Counted from the first letter of the stretch, positions 23,618 through 33,943 are shown. The stretch is DNA of 64,000 nt from Verrucomicrobiota bacterium (GCA_003402735.1 QQNE01000007.1:1-64000); one strand, 5' to 3'. Notes: generated by a model not told the origin, from the sequence alone. Numbers and translations: made by a program.

Positions 23618-24559
23618 TCAGGAGAAGTTCGAGGCAAACTCGTGCCCGGCCAGCCAAGCATCTTCCACCCGGGAGGCCCGTATCGCGTCGCCCGCAAAGT
23701 GCAATCCCGGAGGAAGATCGGGCAACCGGAGAGGCTGTTCGACCCTGGCATAGCGCCACCGGTGTCCGAACCCCGCGACAAATGCCCCGTCCGGGAGTTG
23801 CCAAGCCTCTTCCACCATCGGCCGCACCAGGGCCGGGTAATCCTCGGCCGGCTCTTCCAGGTGCGCCCGGCTAAACGGTTCCGAAAGATGAGCCAGCAAC
23901 ACCGTGAAGCCGGGAGCGATTCGGCCCGGCTTATGATTCTCACAGGCGGTCCAAGCCAACGGTCCGTCGGCCTCGCGAAACGCATAAGCGGCCGACGTGC
24001 CGCCAAGCCATTCCCCGCGGTAAGCCAACGCCACGGCAAGGCACGGCACCAAATCTAGATCCGCCGGTTCGATGCCGAAAAGCCGCGCCGTCTGCGGCCA
24101 GGGCGCGGTGCTGAGCACGTGGTCGAACTCTCCTCCCCCCGCCCGCAACAGCGTCCTGGCTTCCGCAACGGCCGTCTCCAACCGAACGTCGAGATCCCCG
24201 GCCAGATCGCGCACCAAGCGGCTGTTCCCTTCCCGGTGAAACCAGCGGGTCGGCTCAGAGACGAGGGACGCGGGGCCACCCGTCCGGGACCGCACCGGCG
24301 CGGCCAACTCCTGCACCCGGTCTCCCGATGCTCCCAAAACCGCCGCGCGAAACCGCTCGTCCCGGATCGTGAAATATTGCGCCCCGTGATCGATGACGTG
24401 CCCCTCCCACCGCTTCGAGGCGCAGCGACCCCCCATCCCGCGGGATTTTTCAAACACGGTCACGGTCATGCCCCTTTTCACGAGTTCCCGGGCCGCCGCA
24501 ATCCCGGCCAAACCGGCCCCGATGACCGCCACGCGTTGATTGCCAGATCTCCCTTCCAT
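23618..24559 (-). CDS. NAD(P)/FAD-dependent oxidoreductase (renalase-like)
   Basis: 313 residues from the ATG at 24559; the track extends it to 25057 through antisense of the MazG-like gene. FAD-binding GxGxxG as [14 protein letters not shown], then [15 protein letters not shown] and [13 protein letters not shown], the hallmark of the renalase-like amine oxidase family; C-terminal GLHFAGDAI closes the FAD site. Family members are often beside photolyases and DUF2256/DUF3253. First gene of that four-gene operon, in which it might supply reduced flavin or act on a chromophore; this is inference. Confidence 0.85.
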   Translation of the reverse strand: MEGRSGNQRVAVIGAGLAGIAAARELVKRGMTVTVFEKSRGMGGRCASKRWEGHVIDHGAQYFTIRDERFRAAVLGASGDRVQELAAPVRSRTGGPASLVSEPTRWFHREGNSRLVRDLAGDLDVRLETAVAEARTLLRAGGGEFDHVLSTAPWPQTARLFGIEPADLDLVPCLAVALAYRGEWLGGTSAAYAFREADGPLAWTACENHKPGRIAPGFTVLLAHLSEPFSRAHLEEPAEDYPALVRPMVEEAWQLPDGAFVAGFGHRWRYARVEQPLRLPDLPPGLHFAGDAIRASRVEDAWLAGHEFASNFS

Positions 24560-24676
24560 GCCACTCCAGAAACGCTCGCCGAGCCCAGACCGATGCAACC
24601 AGCTTGCCGTCCCGGGCCAAACCTTCCGGGAGGCAAATTGACTCCGCCGCCCTCCCAATCTACGATCTTCCCAAGG

Positions 24677-25042
24677 ATGAACGACATCGCCGCCTTGACC
24701 GAACGCATCCGGCGTTTTCGCGACGCCCGGAACTGGCAGCAGTTCCACAGCCCCAAAGATCTCGCCGTGGCCATCACCGCCGAGGCCGGGGAACTGCTCC
24801 AACCCTTTGTCTGGAAATCTTCCGAGGAGAGCTGGGACCGAGCCGAGGCAAAAAAAATGGAGATCGCGGACGAAATCGCCGATGTCGCGATCCTCCTCTT
24901 CGAATTGGCCGACAACCTCGAACTGGATCTCGGCACCATCATGAACGCCAAGCTCGACCGGAACGAGGTTCGCTACCCGGCCGACAAGTCCTACGGATCC
25001 AACCTCAAATACAACGAACTCGAATCCCAATCCCCCTCCTAA
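24677..25042 (+). CDS. MazG-like nucleotide pyrophosphohydrolase (dCTPase type)
   Basis: 121 residues from MNDIAALTERIRRF. The all-alpha NTP pyrophosphatase signature is intact: FHSPKDLAVAITAEAGELLQ with the first metal ligands, and EIADEIADVAILLFELAD with the second ExxxD set; the C-terminal NRNEVRYP-type segment is DRNEVRYPADKSYG. Likely hydrolyses non-canonical or excess dNTPs. The stop lies within the upstream in-frame extension of rsmH (see findings). The ORF track reports only a longer ORF from 24119 in this frame, whose N-terminal part is antisense to the FAD gene. Confidence 0.88.
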   Translation: MNDIAALTERIRRFRDARNWQQFHSPKDLAVAITAEAGELLQPFVWKSSEESWDRAEAKKMEIADEIADVAILLFELADNLELDLGTIMNAKLDRNEVRYPADKSYGSNLKYNELESQSPS

Positions 25043-25166
25043 ACCGCCGCGCCGCAAACGCTACCTTGGCCGCAACCCGCGCGCCTTCGCCGAAAAATAC
25101 AAGGAACACGCGGGAGACCCCGAAACCATCGCCAAGGTCATCGCCTCCGGAAAAACGCCGGCAGGC

Positions 25167-26036
25167 ATGCACCGTCCGGTGATGCTGGAAGAGGTCCTCC
25201 GTGCGCTCGATCCCCAACCCGGCGAGCGAATGGCGGACGGCACCCTGGGACACGGTGGCCACGCCTCCGCCCTGCTGCCCCGGCTCTTGCCCGGCGGCTC
25301 CTTGCTCGGTCTCGACCAGGATCCGCTGCAGATCCCGGTCGCGGAAGCCCGCCTGCGCGCCCAGGGCTTTCCGGAGGACACCCTCATCGTGCGGCGCTCC
25401 AACTTTGCCGGATTGCCCCGGATTCTCGCTGAACTCGGTTGGACGGGACTGGACGGAATTCTCCTGGACCTCGGCGTCTCCTCGATGCAAATCGACAACC
25501 CGGAGCGCGGCTTTTCCTACAAGCACCAAGGCCCGCTCGACATGCGGATGAACCCGAATCGCGGGGAGACCGCAGCCGCCTGGCTCACGAAGAGCACGCC
25601 GGAGAAGCTCGAGGCCGTCCTCTTCCGCAACGCCGACGAACCGCACGCGGAACGCTTGGCCCGCGCCTTGGCCGGACAGCGCCTCGAGACCTGCGAAGCA
25701 CTGGCCGACGCGATCCGTTCCGTCCTCACCGAGACCGACGCCGCGGCGTCCATTCCCCGGGTGTTCCAAGCCCTTCGCATCCAAATCAACGACGAGTTCG
25801 GCGCGCTTGAGTCGATCCTGCGCGATCTCCCGATCTGCCTGAACCCGAACGGGCGGGTCGCGGTCCTGACGTTCCACTCCGGCGAGGACCGTCGGGCCAA
25901 ACACACCTTTGCCGCCGGTCTGAAAGACGGCACCTACGCCGAGTTCGCCAAAGAACCGCTGCGGCCATCGGCCCAAGAAATCCGGGACAATCCCAGGGCA
26001 TCGTGCGCCAAATTGCGCTGGGCCCGGAAATCTTGA
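25167..26036 (+). CDS. rsmH: 16S rRNA (cytosine-1402-N4)-methyltransferase RsmH
   Basis: 289 residues from MHRPVMLEEVLRAL. SAM-dependent methyltransferase motifs: DGTLGHGGHASALL, LGLDQDP, DGILLDLGVSSMQIDNPERGFS, IPRVFQALRIQIN and VLTFHSGEDR (usually FHSLEDR; here Gly replaces Leu). It methylates C1402 in the ribosomal P site. The gene is not in a dcw (mra) cluster. In the same frame upstream lies a conserved-looking segment (RYLGRNPRAFAEKYKEH..KVIASGKTPAG) without any ATG, GTG or TTG, so the true N-terminus is uncertain. Confidence 0.9.
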   Translation: MHRPVMLEEVLRALDPQPGERMADGTLGHGGHASALLPRLLPGGSLLGLDQDPLQIPVAEARLRAQGFPEDTLIVRRSNFAGLPRILAELGWTGLDGILLDLGVSSMQIDNPERGFSYKHQGPLDMRMNPNRGETAAAWLTKSTPEKLEAVLFRNADEPHAERLARALAGQRLETCEALADAIRSVLTETDAAASIPRVFQALRIQINDEFGALESILRDLPICLNPNGRVAVLTFHSGEDRRAKHTFAAGLKDGTYAEFAKEPLRPSAQEIRDNPRASCAKLRWARKS

Positions 26037-26048
26037 GGGTCGGTTCCG

Positions 26049-27434
26049 TCAGGCATCCTCCGGCAAAGGCCGACCCTTGGTTTCCGGAAGGAAGAAGAGG
26101 GCCACCAGTCCGAGGAGAAACACCAAGCTCATCCATTGGCAGGCGGACCGGAAAGCCAAGAGCTTCTCGGCGGCATTGGTGGCTCCCTTGGCGAGTTGTT
26201 GTTGCAACAATCCAAGGGTGAAGGGCCCGCTGGCGGCGATGAATCGGCCGACGTTGTAACAGAAGCTGGTGCCCGTGCTGCGGAGTTGGGTGGGGAAAAG
26301 TTCGGGAAGGTAGATCGCGAACCCTGCGAAAAGCGCCAGCTGGAAGAAACCCATCACGGCGCTCATCCAGATGTCCCCGACTCCGTTGAAAAACAGGAAG
26401 TAGCCGTAGGTGGTGATGAGTGCGCCGATGAATCCGACGGCGAAGGCCGGTTTGCGGCCAACCTTTTCCGCGAGCGCCGTGAAGGCCATCATGCCGAAAA
26501 AGGCCCCGAGATTCTGGACGATGCTGTTGATTCCCTTCCACTGGGTCGCGGCGGCCTGGACCTGCTGGTCCGCCAGACCCTTGGCTTTCAACGAGCCGGT
26601 GATCACATCGCCCACGAGTTCCGGGGCGAAGAAGCCGATCCCCCAGAGCCCGATCACGCCGGAAATGCAGAGCATCATGCCGAGCAGCGCCGGTCGGCGC
26701 CATCGCTCCATCCCGAGCAGACTGACGTAGGAACCGAGCTTGGTGGCGCTGCCCGAACTCGCGCTGGCCGCACGCGCCTTGACCCACTTTTCAGGCTCCT
26801 TCAGGCGCATCTGGATGAACACGCAGAGAAAGGCGGGCACCGAGCCGATCAAGAAAGCGATCTTCCAAGAATGCTCCGGGCTCACGCTGCCGGCCTTGAT
26901 CAGGCCCCCCATCCACATGCTGATCAGACCCGCCGTGATGTTCCCCACCGCAGAGAGCGCCTGCAGCAAACCCAACGCCCCGGGTCGAGCCCGGTCCGGA
27001 AGGGTGTCCGCGACCAGGGCCACCGCCAACCCAAACACTCCGCCCACCCCGAGCCCGGTGATGAAACGGTAAAGCGCAAAATCCAGCCAGCCCACCGAGA
27101 GTGCCGACAACCCCGTGAACAACGAATAGAGCAGCACCGTCACCGTCAACATCCGCGCCCGTCCAAAGCGATCCCCCAACGAACCGAAAATCAACCCGCC
27201 GGTCGCCCATCCCATCACGAAAATGGAGGTGGCGTATCCCCCAAACTTCTTGATCACCGTCGCATCCGTCCCGTCCGGCATCAGCTGCTCCAGGGCTGAC
27301 TGCCGGAACAGGAGGAAAATCTGCTGGTCCAAACAGTCGAACAACCAGGCGGCCGAGGCCATCGCGAATACGAACCAGTGGTAAGGCGTCAATTCCTTCC
27401 ACCACGCTTGGGACGGGTTTTTCTGCTCGTGCAT
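26049..27434 (-). CDS. MFS transporter (sugar/organic acid:H+ symporter type)
   Basis: 461 residues from the ATG at 27434 (MHEQKNPSQ); the track starts nine codons earlier at 27461. Twelve predicted helices; signature GSLGDRFGRARML between helices 2 and 3, TGLGVGGVFGLAVAL in helix 4 and LPDRARPGALG between 4 and 5, as in the NanT/aromatic-acid-like symporter group. It ends PETKGRPLPED, a sugar-porter-like end motif. A paralogue of the MFS gene at 2710-3984. It faces rsmH with a 12-bp gap and is probably monocistronic. Substrate unknown. Confidence 0.87.
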   Translation of the reverse strand: MHEQKNPSQAWWKELTPYHWFVFAMASAAWLFDCLDQQIFLLFRQSALEQLMPDGTDATVIKKFGGYATSIFVMGWATGGLIFGSLGDRFGRARMLTVTVLLYSLFTGLSALSVGWLDFALYRFITGLGVGGVFGLAVALVADTLPDRARPGALGLLQALSAVGNITAGLISMWMGGLIKAGSVSPEHSWKIAFLIGSVPAFLCVFIQMRLKEPEKWVKARAASASSGSATKLGSYVSLLGMERWRRPALLGMMLCISGVIGLWGIGFFAPELVGDVITGSLKAKGLADQQVQAAATQWKGINSIVQNLGAFFGMMAFTALAEKVGRKPAFAVGFIGALITTYGYFLFFNGVGDIWMSAVMGFFQLALFAGFAIYLPELFPTQLRSTGTSFCYNVGRFIAASGPFTLGLLQQQLAKGATNAAEKLLAFRSACQWMSLVFLLGLVALFFLPETKGRPLPEDA

Positions 27435-27582
27435 ACCGGGACGCCACCCTGCGTGATTCATCCCGCCGGGACAACGTCAAAGTTTCGCCCCCGGCGTTTT
27501 TCCGTCCCCGGTCGATGCGACGATCCGTTGCAACCGTTCAAATCCGTGGTTCGGTGCCAGCCCTGCCGATTTCCGATCGACC

Positions 27583-29616
27583 ATGAACCAACCCTTCCTC
27601 ACGACCGCCTTTGAAATCCCCTGGTCCACCCTGACCCCGGAACACGTCGTCGCCGACGTCCGGACCGCCATCGCGGAAGCCAAGGCCAATCTCGAGGCGA
27701 TCGCCGCGGTTTCGCCCGCCGCGGTGACCATGGAGAATACCTTGCTCGCCTTCGAGTCCTCCACGGAAACCCTGAACTCCGCCTGGGGCCTGGTCTCCCA
27801 CCTGAAATCGGTCCGCGAGTCCGCTCCGCTCCGGGAAGCCTACAACGCCGTCCTGCCAGAGGTCACGGAATTCACCTCCGGCATTTACCTCAACGAACCG
27901 GTCTGGCAATCCATCAAGACCTTCTCGCAAACCCCGGAGGCTGCGGCCCTCACCGGCGTGCGGAAACGGTTGCTCGACGAAACCCTCGCCGACTTCCGCC
28001 AGAGCGGGATTGACCTTCCCGCCGAGCAAAAAGCCCAACTCATCCAGGTCAAGGCCCGCCTGGCCGAGGTCACCGAAAAATATGGCGAAAACGTGCTCGA
28101 TTCCACGAACGCCTGGGAATGGGTGATCACCGACCCCGCCCTCCTCGACGGCCTCCCACCCAGCAATCTCGAAACCGCTCGCGCCAGCGCCAAGTCCAAG
28201 GGTCATGAAAATGCCTGGCGCCTCACCTTGCACGCCCCCTCCCTCATCCCGGTTCTCGAACACGTCACCGTCGCACAGACACGCCGCACCGTCTGGGAAG
28301 CCAGCACCACCATCGGCTTCAAAGACGCCTGGGACAACACCGCCCTCATTTGGGAGATCCTCGCTTTCCGCCGCCAGATGGCGCAACTCCTCGGCAAAGC
28401 CGGGTTCGCCGATTACGTCCTCGAACGCCGCATGGCCCGCAACGAGACCACCGCGCTCCATTTCGTCGAGGATCTCCACCGGCGCATCCAAGACAAGTTC
28501 GACCGCGAATGTTCCGACCTCATGCACTACCGCGCCGCCAAGCTCGGCCTCGCCCCGGAACCGATGCAACCCTGGGACGCCGCGTTCTGGGCCGAACGGA
28601 TGCGCCAGGAACAATACGCCTTCGACGATGAACAACTCCGTCCCTATTTCCCGATCGATCGCGTCCTCGCCGGAATGTTCGAGATCGCGCAACGGATCTT
28701 CGCGGTCAAAATCACGGAACGCTCCGGAGAAGTCTGGCATCCGGACGTAAAATATTATGATTTGCATGACAGCTCCGGAGAGCACCTGGGGTCGTTCTAT
28801 GCAGATTGGCATCCGCGCGAGGACAAGCGCCAGGGCGCCTGGATGAATTATCTCAAGACTGGCTCTCCACCCTCCCCGGGCAAGTCGCGCACCCCGCACC
28901 TCGGCCTGATTTGCGGAAACCTCAGTCCCGCCGTGGAGGGCCGACCCGCCCTGCTCCGACACAGTGAGGTGGAGACGATCTTCCACGAGTTCGGCCACCT
29001 CATTCACCACCTCTTCGGGGAGGTGCCGGTGAAGTCACTCAACGGGATTCACGTCCCCTGGGACTTCGTGGAACTCCCCTCACAAATCATGGAAAACTTC
29101 TGTTGGGATCGGCAATGTCTCGATTTCTTCGCCCGTCATCACGAGTCCGGTGCCCCAATCCCCGAGGAATTGTTCCAGAAAATGATCGCGGCCCGCAATT
29201 TCCGGTCCGCCTCCTTCATGATGCGCCAACTCGCCTTCGGAAAACTCGACTTCGAACTGCACCGATACATGGGCGAGGACCGCAATTTGGACGCCGTGGC
29301 CGAAAAAATCCTGGACGGTTATCTCATGCCCCTGGCCACCAAGGCCCCCACCATGGCGCGCCGCTTCACCCATCTGTTCTCTGATTCGACCGGTTATGCG
29401 TGCGGCTATTACTCTTACAAGTGGGCCGAAGTCCTCGATGCCGACGCCTTCACCCGTTTCCAGAAGGAAGGTGTCCTCAACCCCAAAACGGGCCGTGAAT
29501 TCCGCGACAAGATTCTCAGCCAAGGCAATTCCCGCGAACCGGCGGAACTGTTCCGCGATTTCATGGGCCGCGACCCGGACCCAGAAGCCCTGCTGGTGCG
29601 CAGCGGATTGCAGTGA
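27583..29616 (+). CDS. M3 family oligopeptidase (PrlC/OpdA-like)
   Basis: 677 residues, typical for oligopeptidase A. The zinc site is in [16 protein letters not shown] (HExxH at about 468) with a downstream third-ligand region ([13 protein letters not shown]). N-terminus [17 protein letters not shown] and C-terminal [15 protein letters not shown] also match the family. A cytoplasmic metallopeptidase degrading short peptides and signal peptides. Standalone gene. Confidence 0.92.
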   Translation: MNQPFLTTAFEIPWSTLTPEHVVADVRTAIAEAKANLEAIAAVSPAAVTMENTLLAFESSTETLNSAWGLVSHLKSVRESAPLREAYNAVLPEVTEFTSGIYLNEPVWQSIKTFSQTPEAAALTGVRKRLLDETLADFRQSGIDLPAEQKAQLIQVKARLAEVTEKYGENVLDSTNAWEWVITDPALLDGLPPSNLETARASAKSKGHENAWRLTLHAPSLIPVLEHVTVAQTRRTVWEASTTIGFKDAWDNTALIWEILAFRRQMAQLLGKAGFADYVLERRMARNETTALHFVEDLHRRIQDKFDRECSDLMHYRAAKLGLAPEPMQPWDAAFWAERMRQEQYAFDDEQLRPYFPIDRVLAGMFEIAQRIFAVKITERSGEVWHPDVKYYDLHDSSGEHLGSFYADWHPREDKRQGAWMNYLKTGSPPSPGKSRTPHLGLICGNLSPAVEGRPALLRHSEVETIFHEFGHLIHHLFGEVPVKSLNGIHVPWDFVELPSQIMENFCWDRQCLDFFARHHESGAPIPEELFQKMIAARNFRSASFMMRQLAFGKLDFELHRYMGEDRNLDAVAEKILDGYLMPLATKAPTMARRFTHLFSDSTGYACGYYSYKWAEVLDADAFTRFQKEGVLNPKTGREFRDKILSQGNSREPAELFRDFMGRDPDPEALLVRSGLQ

Positions 29617-29709
29617 ACCCTCCCGGCCCCAAGGGACGCTGAAGTCGGGTGAGCCGATCTTCCTTCTGTTCTTCGATCTCGCCTGCTGATCTCCGTGTTT
29701 TGGCCACGC

Positions 29710-30438
29710 TCAAAGTTGGCTGATCGGCTGCACCATGGGCCAGAGCTTCACTTCCTCGGCGACGAGGTGAGCGGGGAGACGAGCCAACTGGACAACGAGG
29801 TCGCCGAGCTCCCCGGGAGAAATGCATTTGGCGAGCACTTGGGGATCACGCGGGGGAAGGTGCGCTCCTTCGGTGAAATCCGTCTGCCCCCAGGACGGAA
29901 GAATCGAGGTGACCCGGACACCGTGTGGACGCAGCTCCGCGAGAAGACAGCGTGAGAACATGAGGAGTCCTGCTTTCGCCGCAGAATAGACGCCCCAGCC
30001 GGCCCACGCATGAGTGGAACAGGCGCTGCCAATGTTCACGATCAACCCGGATCCTTGTCCGCTCATGATCCTCGCGGCGCGGGTGCAACCCAGAATCGCT
30101 CCGGTTAGATTGCTCGCCAGGGATCGCTCCACCGAAGCGTCGTCCTGCTCAGAAGCCTCCGCGATCTTGACCCCCTCCCCCGCGTTGTTCACCAGCACGT
30201 CGAGACGGCCGGTGGCCCCGAGCACCTCACCGAACAAGCGGTCCCAAGCCGCGCCGTCCGAGACGTCGGCGACGAACGGATGCACGCCGAGCCCGGCGGC
30301 GACTTCGCGGAGCTTGGCTTCGTTCCGCCCGGTGATCCAAACCTTGGCCCCGGCCCTGGCGAATGCGGAGGCGATGCCGGTTCCGTAACCGCGCGAGCCG
30401 CCGGTGACGACGACGGTGGAGGAAGAGAGATCAGTCAT
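29710..30438 (-). CDS. Short-chain dehydrogenase/reductase (SDR)
   Basis: 242 residues from the ATG at 30438 (MTDLSSSTVVVTGG). Classical SDR: cofactor motif TGGSRGYG, NNAG in VLVNNAGEG, catalytic Ser in NIGSACS and YSAAK as YxxxK. An Arg after the TGG motif and TGRNEAK favour NADPH. The C-terminus ends with KLWPMVQPISQL. The track's start at 30537 includes 33 non-homologous residues. Substrate unknown; no pathway neighbours. Confidence 0.88.
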   Translation of the reverse strand: MTDLSSSTVVVTGGSRGYGTGIASAFARAGAKVWITGRNEAKLREVAAGLGVHPFVADVSDGAAWDRLFGEVLGATGRLDVLVNNAGEGVKIAEASEQDDASVERSLASNLTGAILGCTRAARIMSGQGSGLIVNIGSACSTHAWAGWGVYSAAKAGLLMFSRCLLAELRPHGVRVTSILPSWGQTDFTEGAHLPPRDPQVLAKCISPGELGDLVVQLARLPAHLVAEEVKLWPMVQPISQL

Positions 30439-30595
30439 GGATGAGGAGAGGGTGCCTCCTCTGGTTTGCTGTTTCAAATCAAATTTGCGGATTGAAACAG
30501 GAAGAAACGGCCGCGGTGATGAAGATCCGGCGTCCAAAACAACTTGCGCAAATTCCGCAGCCGTTTACTCTGCCGTCCCGCTGGATTTCCAGTGC

Positions 30596-30676
30596 GCCGA
30601 TGTGGCGGAACGGTAGACGCGTGCGATTCAAAATCGTATTCCCTCGGGAGTGTGGGTTCGAGTCCCACCATCGGTA
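30596..30676 (+). tRNA. tRNA-Leu (CAA)
   Basis: Cloverleaf by eye: acceptor GCCGATG pairs with CATCGGT (last pair G-U), discriminator A; D arm GTGGCGGAACGGTAGACGC; anticodon stem TGCGA/TCGTA with loop TTCAAAA, anticodon CAA (codon UUG); long variable arm TTCCCTCGGGAG; T arm GTGGGTTCGAGTCCCAC. CCA is not encoded. The G1-U72 pair is unusual for tRNA-Leu but leaves the fold intact. Confidence 0.92.
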
Positions 30677-30752
30677 GAGCCTTTGCGAGCCAAAGTGGAG
30701 AGTTCCGACTGGCTCTAGGTATCGGGCGGCCCCGCCTCCCCGCGGGCCTTCC

Positions 30753-32291
30753 TCACTGGGGCTCGGCCCGGAGGCTCTGGCCGGTCATGGCCGATGGTTT
30801 CGGCAACCCGAGGATGTCGAGAATGGTCGGCGCGATGTCGCACAACATGCCATCCGCCAAGCGATACCGCGTCGGCTGATTGGAGACGTAGAACAGATCC
30901 ACGGGAAACGTGGTGTGGGCGGTGTGTGGGGAACCGTCGGCGTTGCGCATGAACTCACAATTTCCGTGATCCGCAGTGATGAGGAGTTGTCCGTCGAGTT
31001 CCAGAGTTTTCTCCACGACGCGCCGCACGCACTCGTCCACCGTTTCGACGGCGCGCACCGCGGCCTCGGGAACGCCGGTATGACCGACCATGTCTGGGTT
31101 GGCGTAGTTGACGATCACCATGTCGAATTCGGCGAGGCGGTCGAGGAGCAATTGGGTGACACCGGGAGCGCTCATTTCGGGTTGGAGGTCGTAGGTGGCC
31201 ACTTTGGGAGAAGGAATCATCTGCCGGACCTCGCCCGGGTAGGGTTCTTCGAGGCCGCCGTTGAAGAAGTAGGAGACGTGCGGGTATTTCTCGGTTTCCG
31301 CGAGCCGCAATTGGGTGAGCCCGGCGCGCGCCACGACCTCGCCCAGCACGTCATTGAGTTGTTGCGGGGGAAACGCGACGGGGCACCCGTAGGTTTCGTC
31401 GTATTCGGTGAGGGTGACGTAATGCACTCGGGGAACGGGGCCCCGGTCAAACCCGTCAAAGTCCTGACGCAAAAACGCCTGCGAGAGTTGCCGGGCGCGA
31501 TCGGCCCGAAAATTGAAAAAGACCACCACGTCGCCATCGCGGACCCGCTGCTCGTTGGCTCCGAGGAAGATGTGCGGTTGCACGAACTCATCGGTGACAT
31601 TCTCCGCGTAACTGCGCACCAAAACCTCGCTGGGCAGCCCGGTCTCGATCTGGCCGATCCCGTGAACGATGGCATCCCAACCGAGCTTGGTCCGTTCCCA
31701 ACGCTTGTCGCGGTCCATCGCATAATAACGGCCCACGAGCGTGGCGATCTTGGCGCCCGAGGCGGCGAGGTTCTCCTCACAGAAAGCGAGGTATCCCTTC
31801 CCGCCGGTCGGCGAGGTGTCGCGGCCATCCGTGATGGCATGCACCCAGATGTCCGACACTCCGGCAGCCTTGGCGGCGTCCGCAAGCGCCACGAGATGTT
31901 CCTGGTGACTGTGCACTCCGCCATCGGAAACCAGCCCGATGAAATGAAGACGTCGACCGCAGGCCTTGGCAAAGGCCTCCTGGAGCACCGGGTTGGTCCC
32001 GATCTCGCCGTCGCGAATCGCCTTGCCGATCCGGGTCAGGTCCTGGTAAACAATTCGTCCGGCGCCGAGATTGAGATGGCCGACCTCGGAGTTCCCCATC
32101 TGGCCGTTCGGCAAACCGACATCCTCCCCGCTCGTGCGCAGGTGGCAATGCGGATACGTCGCGAACAATTTCTCGTGGAACGGCGTGTTTGCCAACAGCG
32201 TGGCGTTGGCGTCGCTTTGCGCGGTGGCGGATCCCCCGGGGTTCCAGCCCCAGCCGTCGCGAATGATGAGCACTACCGGTTTTTTGGCCAT
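30753..32291 (-). CDS. gpmI: 2,3-bisphosphoglycerate-independent phosphoglycerate mutase
   Basis: 512 residues from the ATG at 32291, the normal GpmI length. Manganese-binding alkaline phosphatase-superfamily motifs: VLIIRDGWGWNP at the start, nucleophile Ser in GQMGNSEVGHLNLGAGR, HAITDGRDTSP, NYANPDMVGHTG and ITADHGNCE. Interconverts 3- and 2-phosphoglycerate in glycolysis. Monocistronic, reading away from the SpmAB-like gene. Confidence 0.95.
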   Translation of the reverse strand: MAKKPVVLIIRDGWGWNPGGSATAQSDANATLLANTPFHEKLFATYPHCHLRTSGEDVGLPNGQMGNSEVGHLNLGAGRIVYQDLTRIGKAIRDGEIGTNPVLQEAFAKACGRRLHFIGLVSDGGVHSHQEHLVALADAAKAAGVSDIWVHAITDGRDTSPTGGKGYLAFCEENLAASGAKIATLVGRYYAMDRDKRWERTKLGWDAIVHGIGQIETGLPSEVLVRSYAENVTDEFVQPHIFLGANEQRVRDGDVVVFFNFRADRARQLSQAFLRQDFDGFDRGPVPRVHYVTLTEYDETYGCPVAFPPQQLNDVLGEVVARAGLTQLRLAETEKYPHVSYFFNGGLEEPYPGEVRQMIPSPKVATYDLQPEMSAPGVTQLLLDRLAEFDMVIVNYANPDMVGHTGVPEAAVRAVETVDECVRRVVEKTLELDGQLLITADHGNCEFMRNADGSPHTAHTTFPVDLFYVSNQPTRYRLADGMLCDIAPTILDILGLPKPSAMTGQSLRAEPQ

Positions 32292-32416
32292 GATGAAAGG
32301 AGTCCATAGGCGCAAAACGCGATCCGCCAAACGGAAAGTCGGCTTGGTCGCCGCTTTTCGCGAACTCCCCGGAAATCACTGGTCTGCGCGATGAAATCGG
32401 ATAGGAAGGAATCTGC

Positions 32417-33844
32417 ATGCTGAACTTCATCTGGTTGGGACTGATTCTTCTGGGAGTCTTCGTGGCGGGTCTGCTGGGCCGGATCTCGGGGGACCAGAGC
32501 ATTGCCGAGAGCGCCTTCGCTTCGGCAAAAGCGGCGATCACCCTGGCGTTGGGGCTGGTGGGCGGCATGATGCTGTGGCTGGGAATGCTGCGGCTCGCGG
32601 ACAAGGCGGGCCTGGTGCGCGCCATCGCCTGGGCCCTCCGGCCGGTCATGCGGATCCTCTTTCCGGAGATTCCGGCGAACCATCCGGCGACAGGTGCCAT
32701 GATTCTCAACATGGCGGCGAACATGCTCGGCCTGGGGAATGCGGCGACGCCGCTCGGACTGAAAGCCATGCAGGAACTGGACAAGCTGAATCCGCGCCCC
32801 GGCACGGCGACGAATTCGATGGTCACTTTTCTCGCCCTCAACACCAGCGCGGTGACCTTGATCCCGGCCACCTCACTCATCTACATTTCCGCTGCCGGGA
32901 TTCCCAACCCTCACGGGATTCTCCTGCCGACCATCCTCGCTACGGTTTGTGCAGCGTCCGTGGCGGTCTTGCTGGCCAGGATCTTGCAGGGGTTGCCCGG
33001 ATTCGCCTTGGGCAACGGGGCGTCGCTCCCGGCAAGCGAACCTGCACCTGAACGTGGCCCTGACTCTGCAGCTGAATCTGAATCGGAAGAGCGCCGGCCG
33101 ATTGCCCTTTGGCGATGGGTTTTGGGAATCATCACCGTGCTGCTTCTGGCCACGGTGGTGACCTTCGAGCTTCACCCATCCTTGCGGCAGAACTTTCTCC
33201 AAACATCGGGACTCGGAGATTTGCTGAGAGAACAGGAAGCCTCCGCGGCCGTGGCCCAAAGCCTCAAGGAGAAAGCCCAGGCGGTCGATGCCTCGGCGAG
33301 ACCGGAGGGATGGCGCGGCGTGATGGTGTCCGCCTCCGCCCTGGTGATCCCTTGCCTCTTCGTGATCTTCACTGCGGTGGCCGCGATCCGGGGCGTGAAG
33401 ATTTACGAAGAATTTGTCCAGGGAGCCAAGGAGGGTTGGGACGTGGCCATCCGGATCATGCCCTTCCTCGTGGCCATCCTCGTCGCCATGGGAATTTTCC
33501 GGGACTCGGGAGCCTTGACCCTGCTGCAGTGGCTCGTTTCTCCTCTCCTCAATCTGATTGGGTTCCCCGCGGAACTCCTCCCCCTGGCCCTGATGCGCCC
33601 GTTGAGCGGCAGCGGTTCCGCGGGAATCATGGCGGAGATTCTCTCCCAACCCGAGATCCCCAACCTCATCAAATACACCGCCGCGACGATGTTCGGCTCC
33701 ACCGAGACGACGTTCTACGTGCTCTCCGTCTATTTTGGTTCCGTTTCGGTGCGTCGCAGCCGTCACGCCATCCTCGCGGGTTTGGGAGGCGATCTCTCCG
33801 GGATCGTCGCCTCCGTGATTCTTTGCCGGATGATGCTAGTGTAG
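32417..33844 (+). CDS. SpmA-SpmB fused nucleoside-recognition domain membrane protein
   Basis: 475 residues with 9-10 membrane helices. The N-terminal half resembles SpmA (LNMAANMLGLGNAATPLGLKAM), the C-terminal half SpmB (EGWDVAIRIMPFLVAILVAMG, ALMRPLSGSGSAGIM, GSTETTFYVLSVYFG). Both halves are nucleoside-recognition (Gate) domains; the fusion replaces the separate spmA and spmB of Bacillus. Role is unclear in non-sporulating bacteria; transport is suspected. Good Shine-Dalgarno (GGAAGGA) 7 bases before the ATG. A charged linker of about 35 residues (ASEPAPERGPDSAAESESEE) lies between the halves. Confidence 0.87.
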   Translation: MLNFIWLGLILLGVFVAGLLGRISGDQSIAESAFASAKAAITLALGLVGGMMLWLGMLRLADKAGLVRAIAWALRPVMRILFPEIPANHPATGAMILNMAANMLGLGNAATPLGLKAMQELDKLNPRPGTATNSMVTFLALNTSAVTLIPATSLIYISAAGIPNPHGILLPTILATVCAASVAVLLARILQGLPGFALGNGASLPASEPAPERGPDSAAESESEERRPIALWRWVLGIITVLLLATVVTFELHPSLRQNFLQTSGLGDLLREQEASAAVAQSLKEKAQAVDASARPEGWRGVMVSASALVIPCLFVIFTAVAAIRGVKIYEEFVQGAKEGWDVAIRIMPFLVAILVAMGIFRDSGALTLLQWLVSPLLNLIGFPAELLPLALMRPLSGSGSAGIMAEILSQPEIPNLIKYTAATMFGSTETTFYVLSVYFGSVSVRRSRHAILAGLGGDLSGIVASVILCRMMLV

Positions 33845-33943
33845 CCCGTCCAGCAGAATGCGTCTCCCGAAAAAGAACCGCGTAGCATCGATCAGATCGA
33901 TGTTGACGGACCACTAGCTTGAGATCCAGCACCGAACGAACCG

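Noticed and set aside
27538-29010. 490-residue minus-strand ORF opposite the M3 peptidase
   Set aside because: Repetitive Gly/Glu/Val composition typical of high-GC antisense frames; M3 motifs on plus are complete.
30915-32309. 464-residue plus-strand ORF opposite gpmI
   Set aside because: Shadow of the complete gpmI gene; no recognisable domain.
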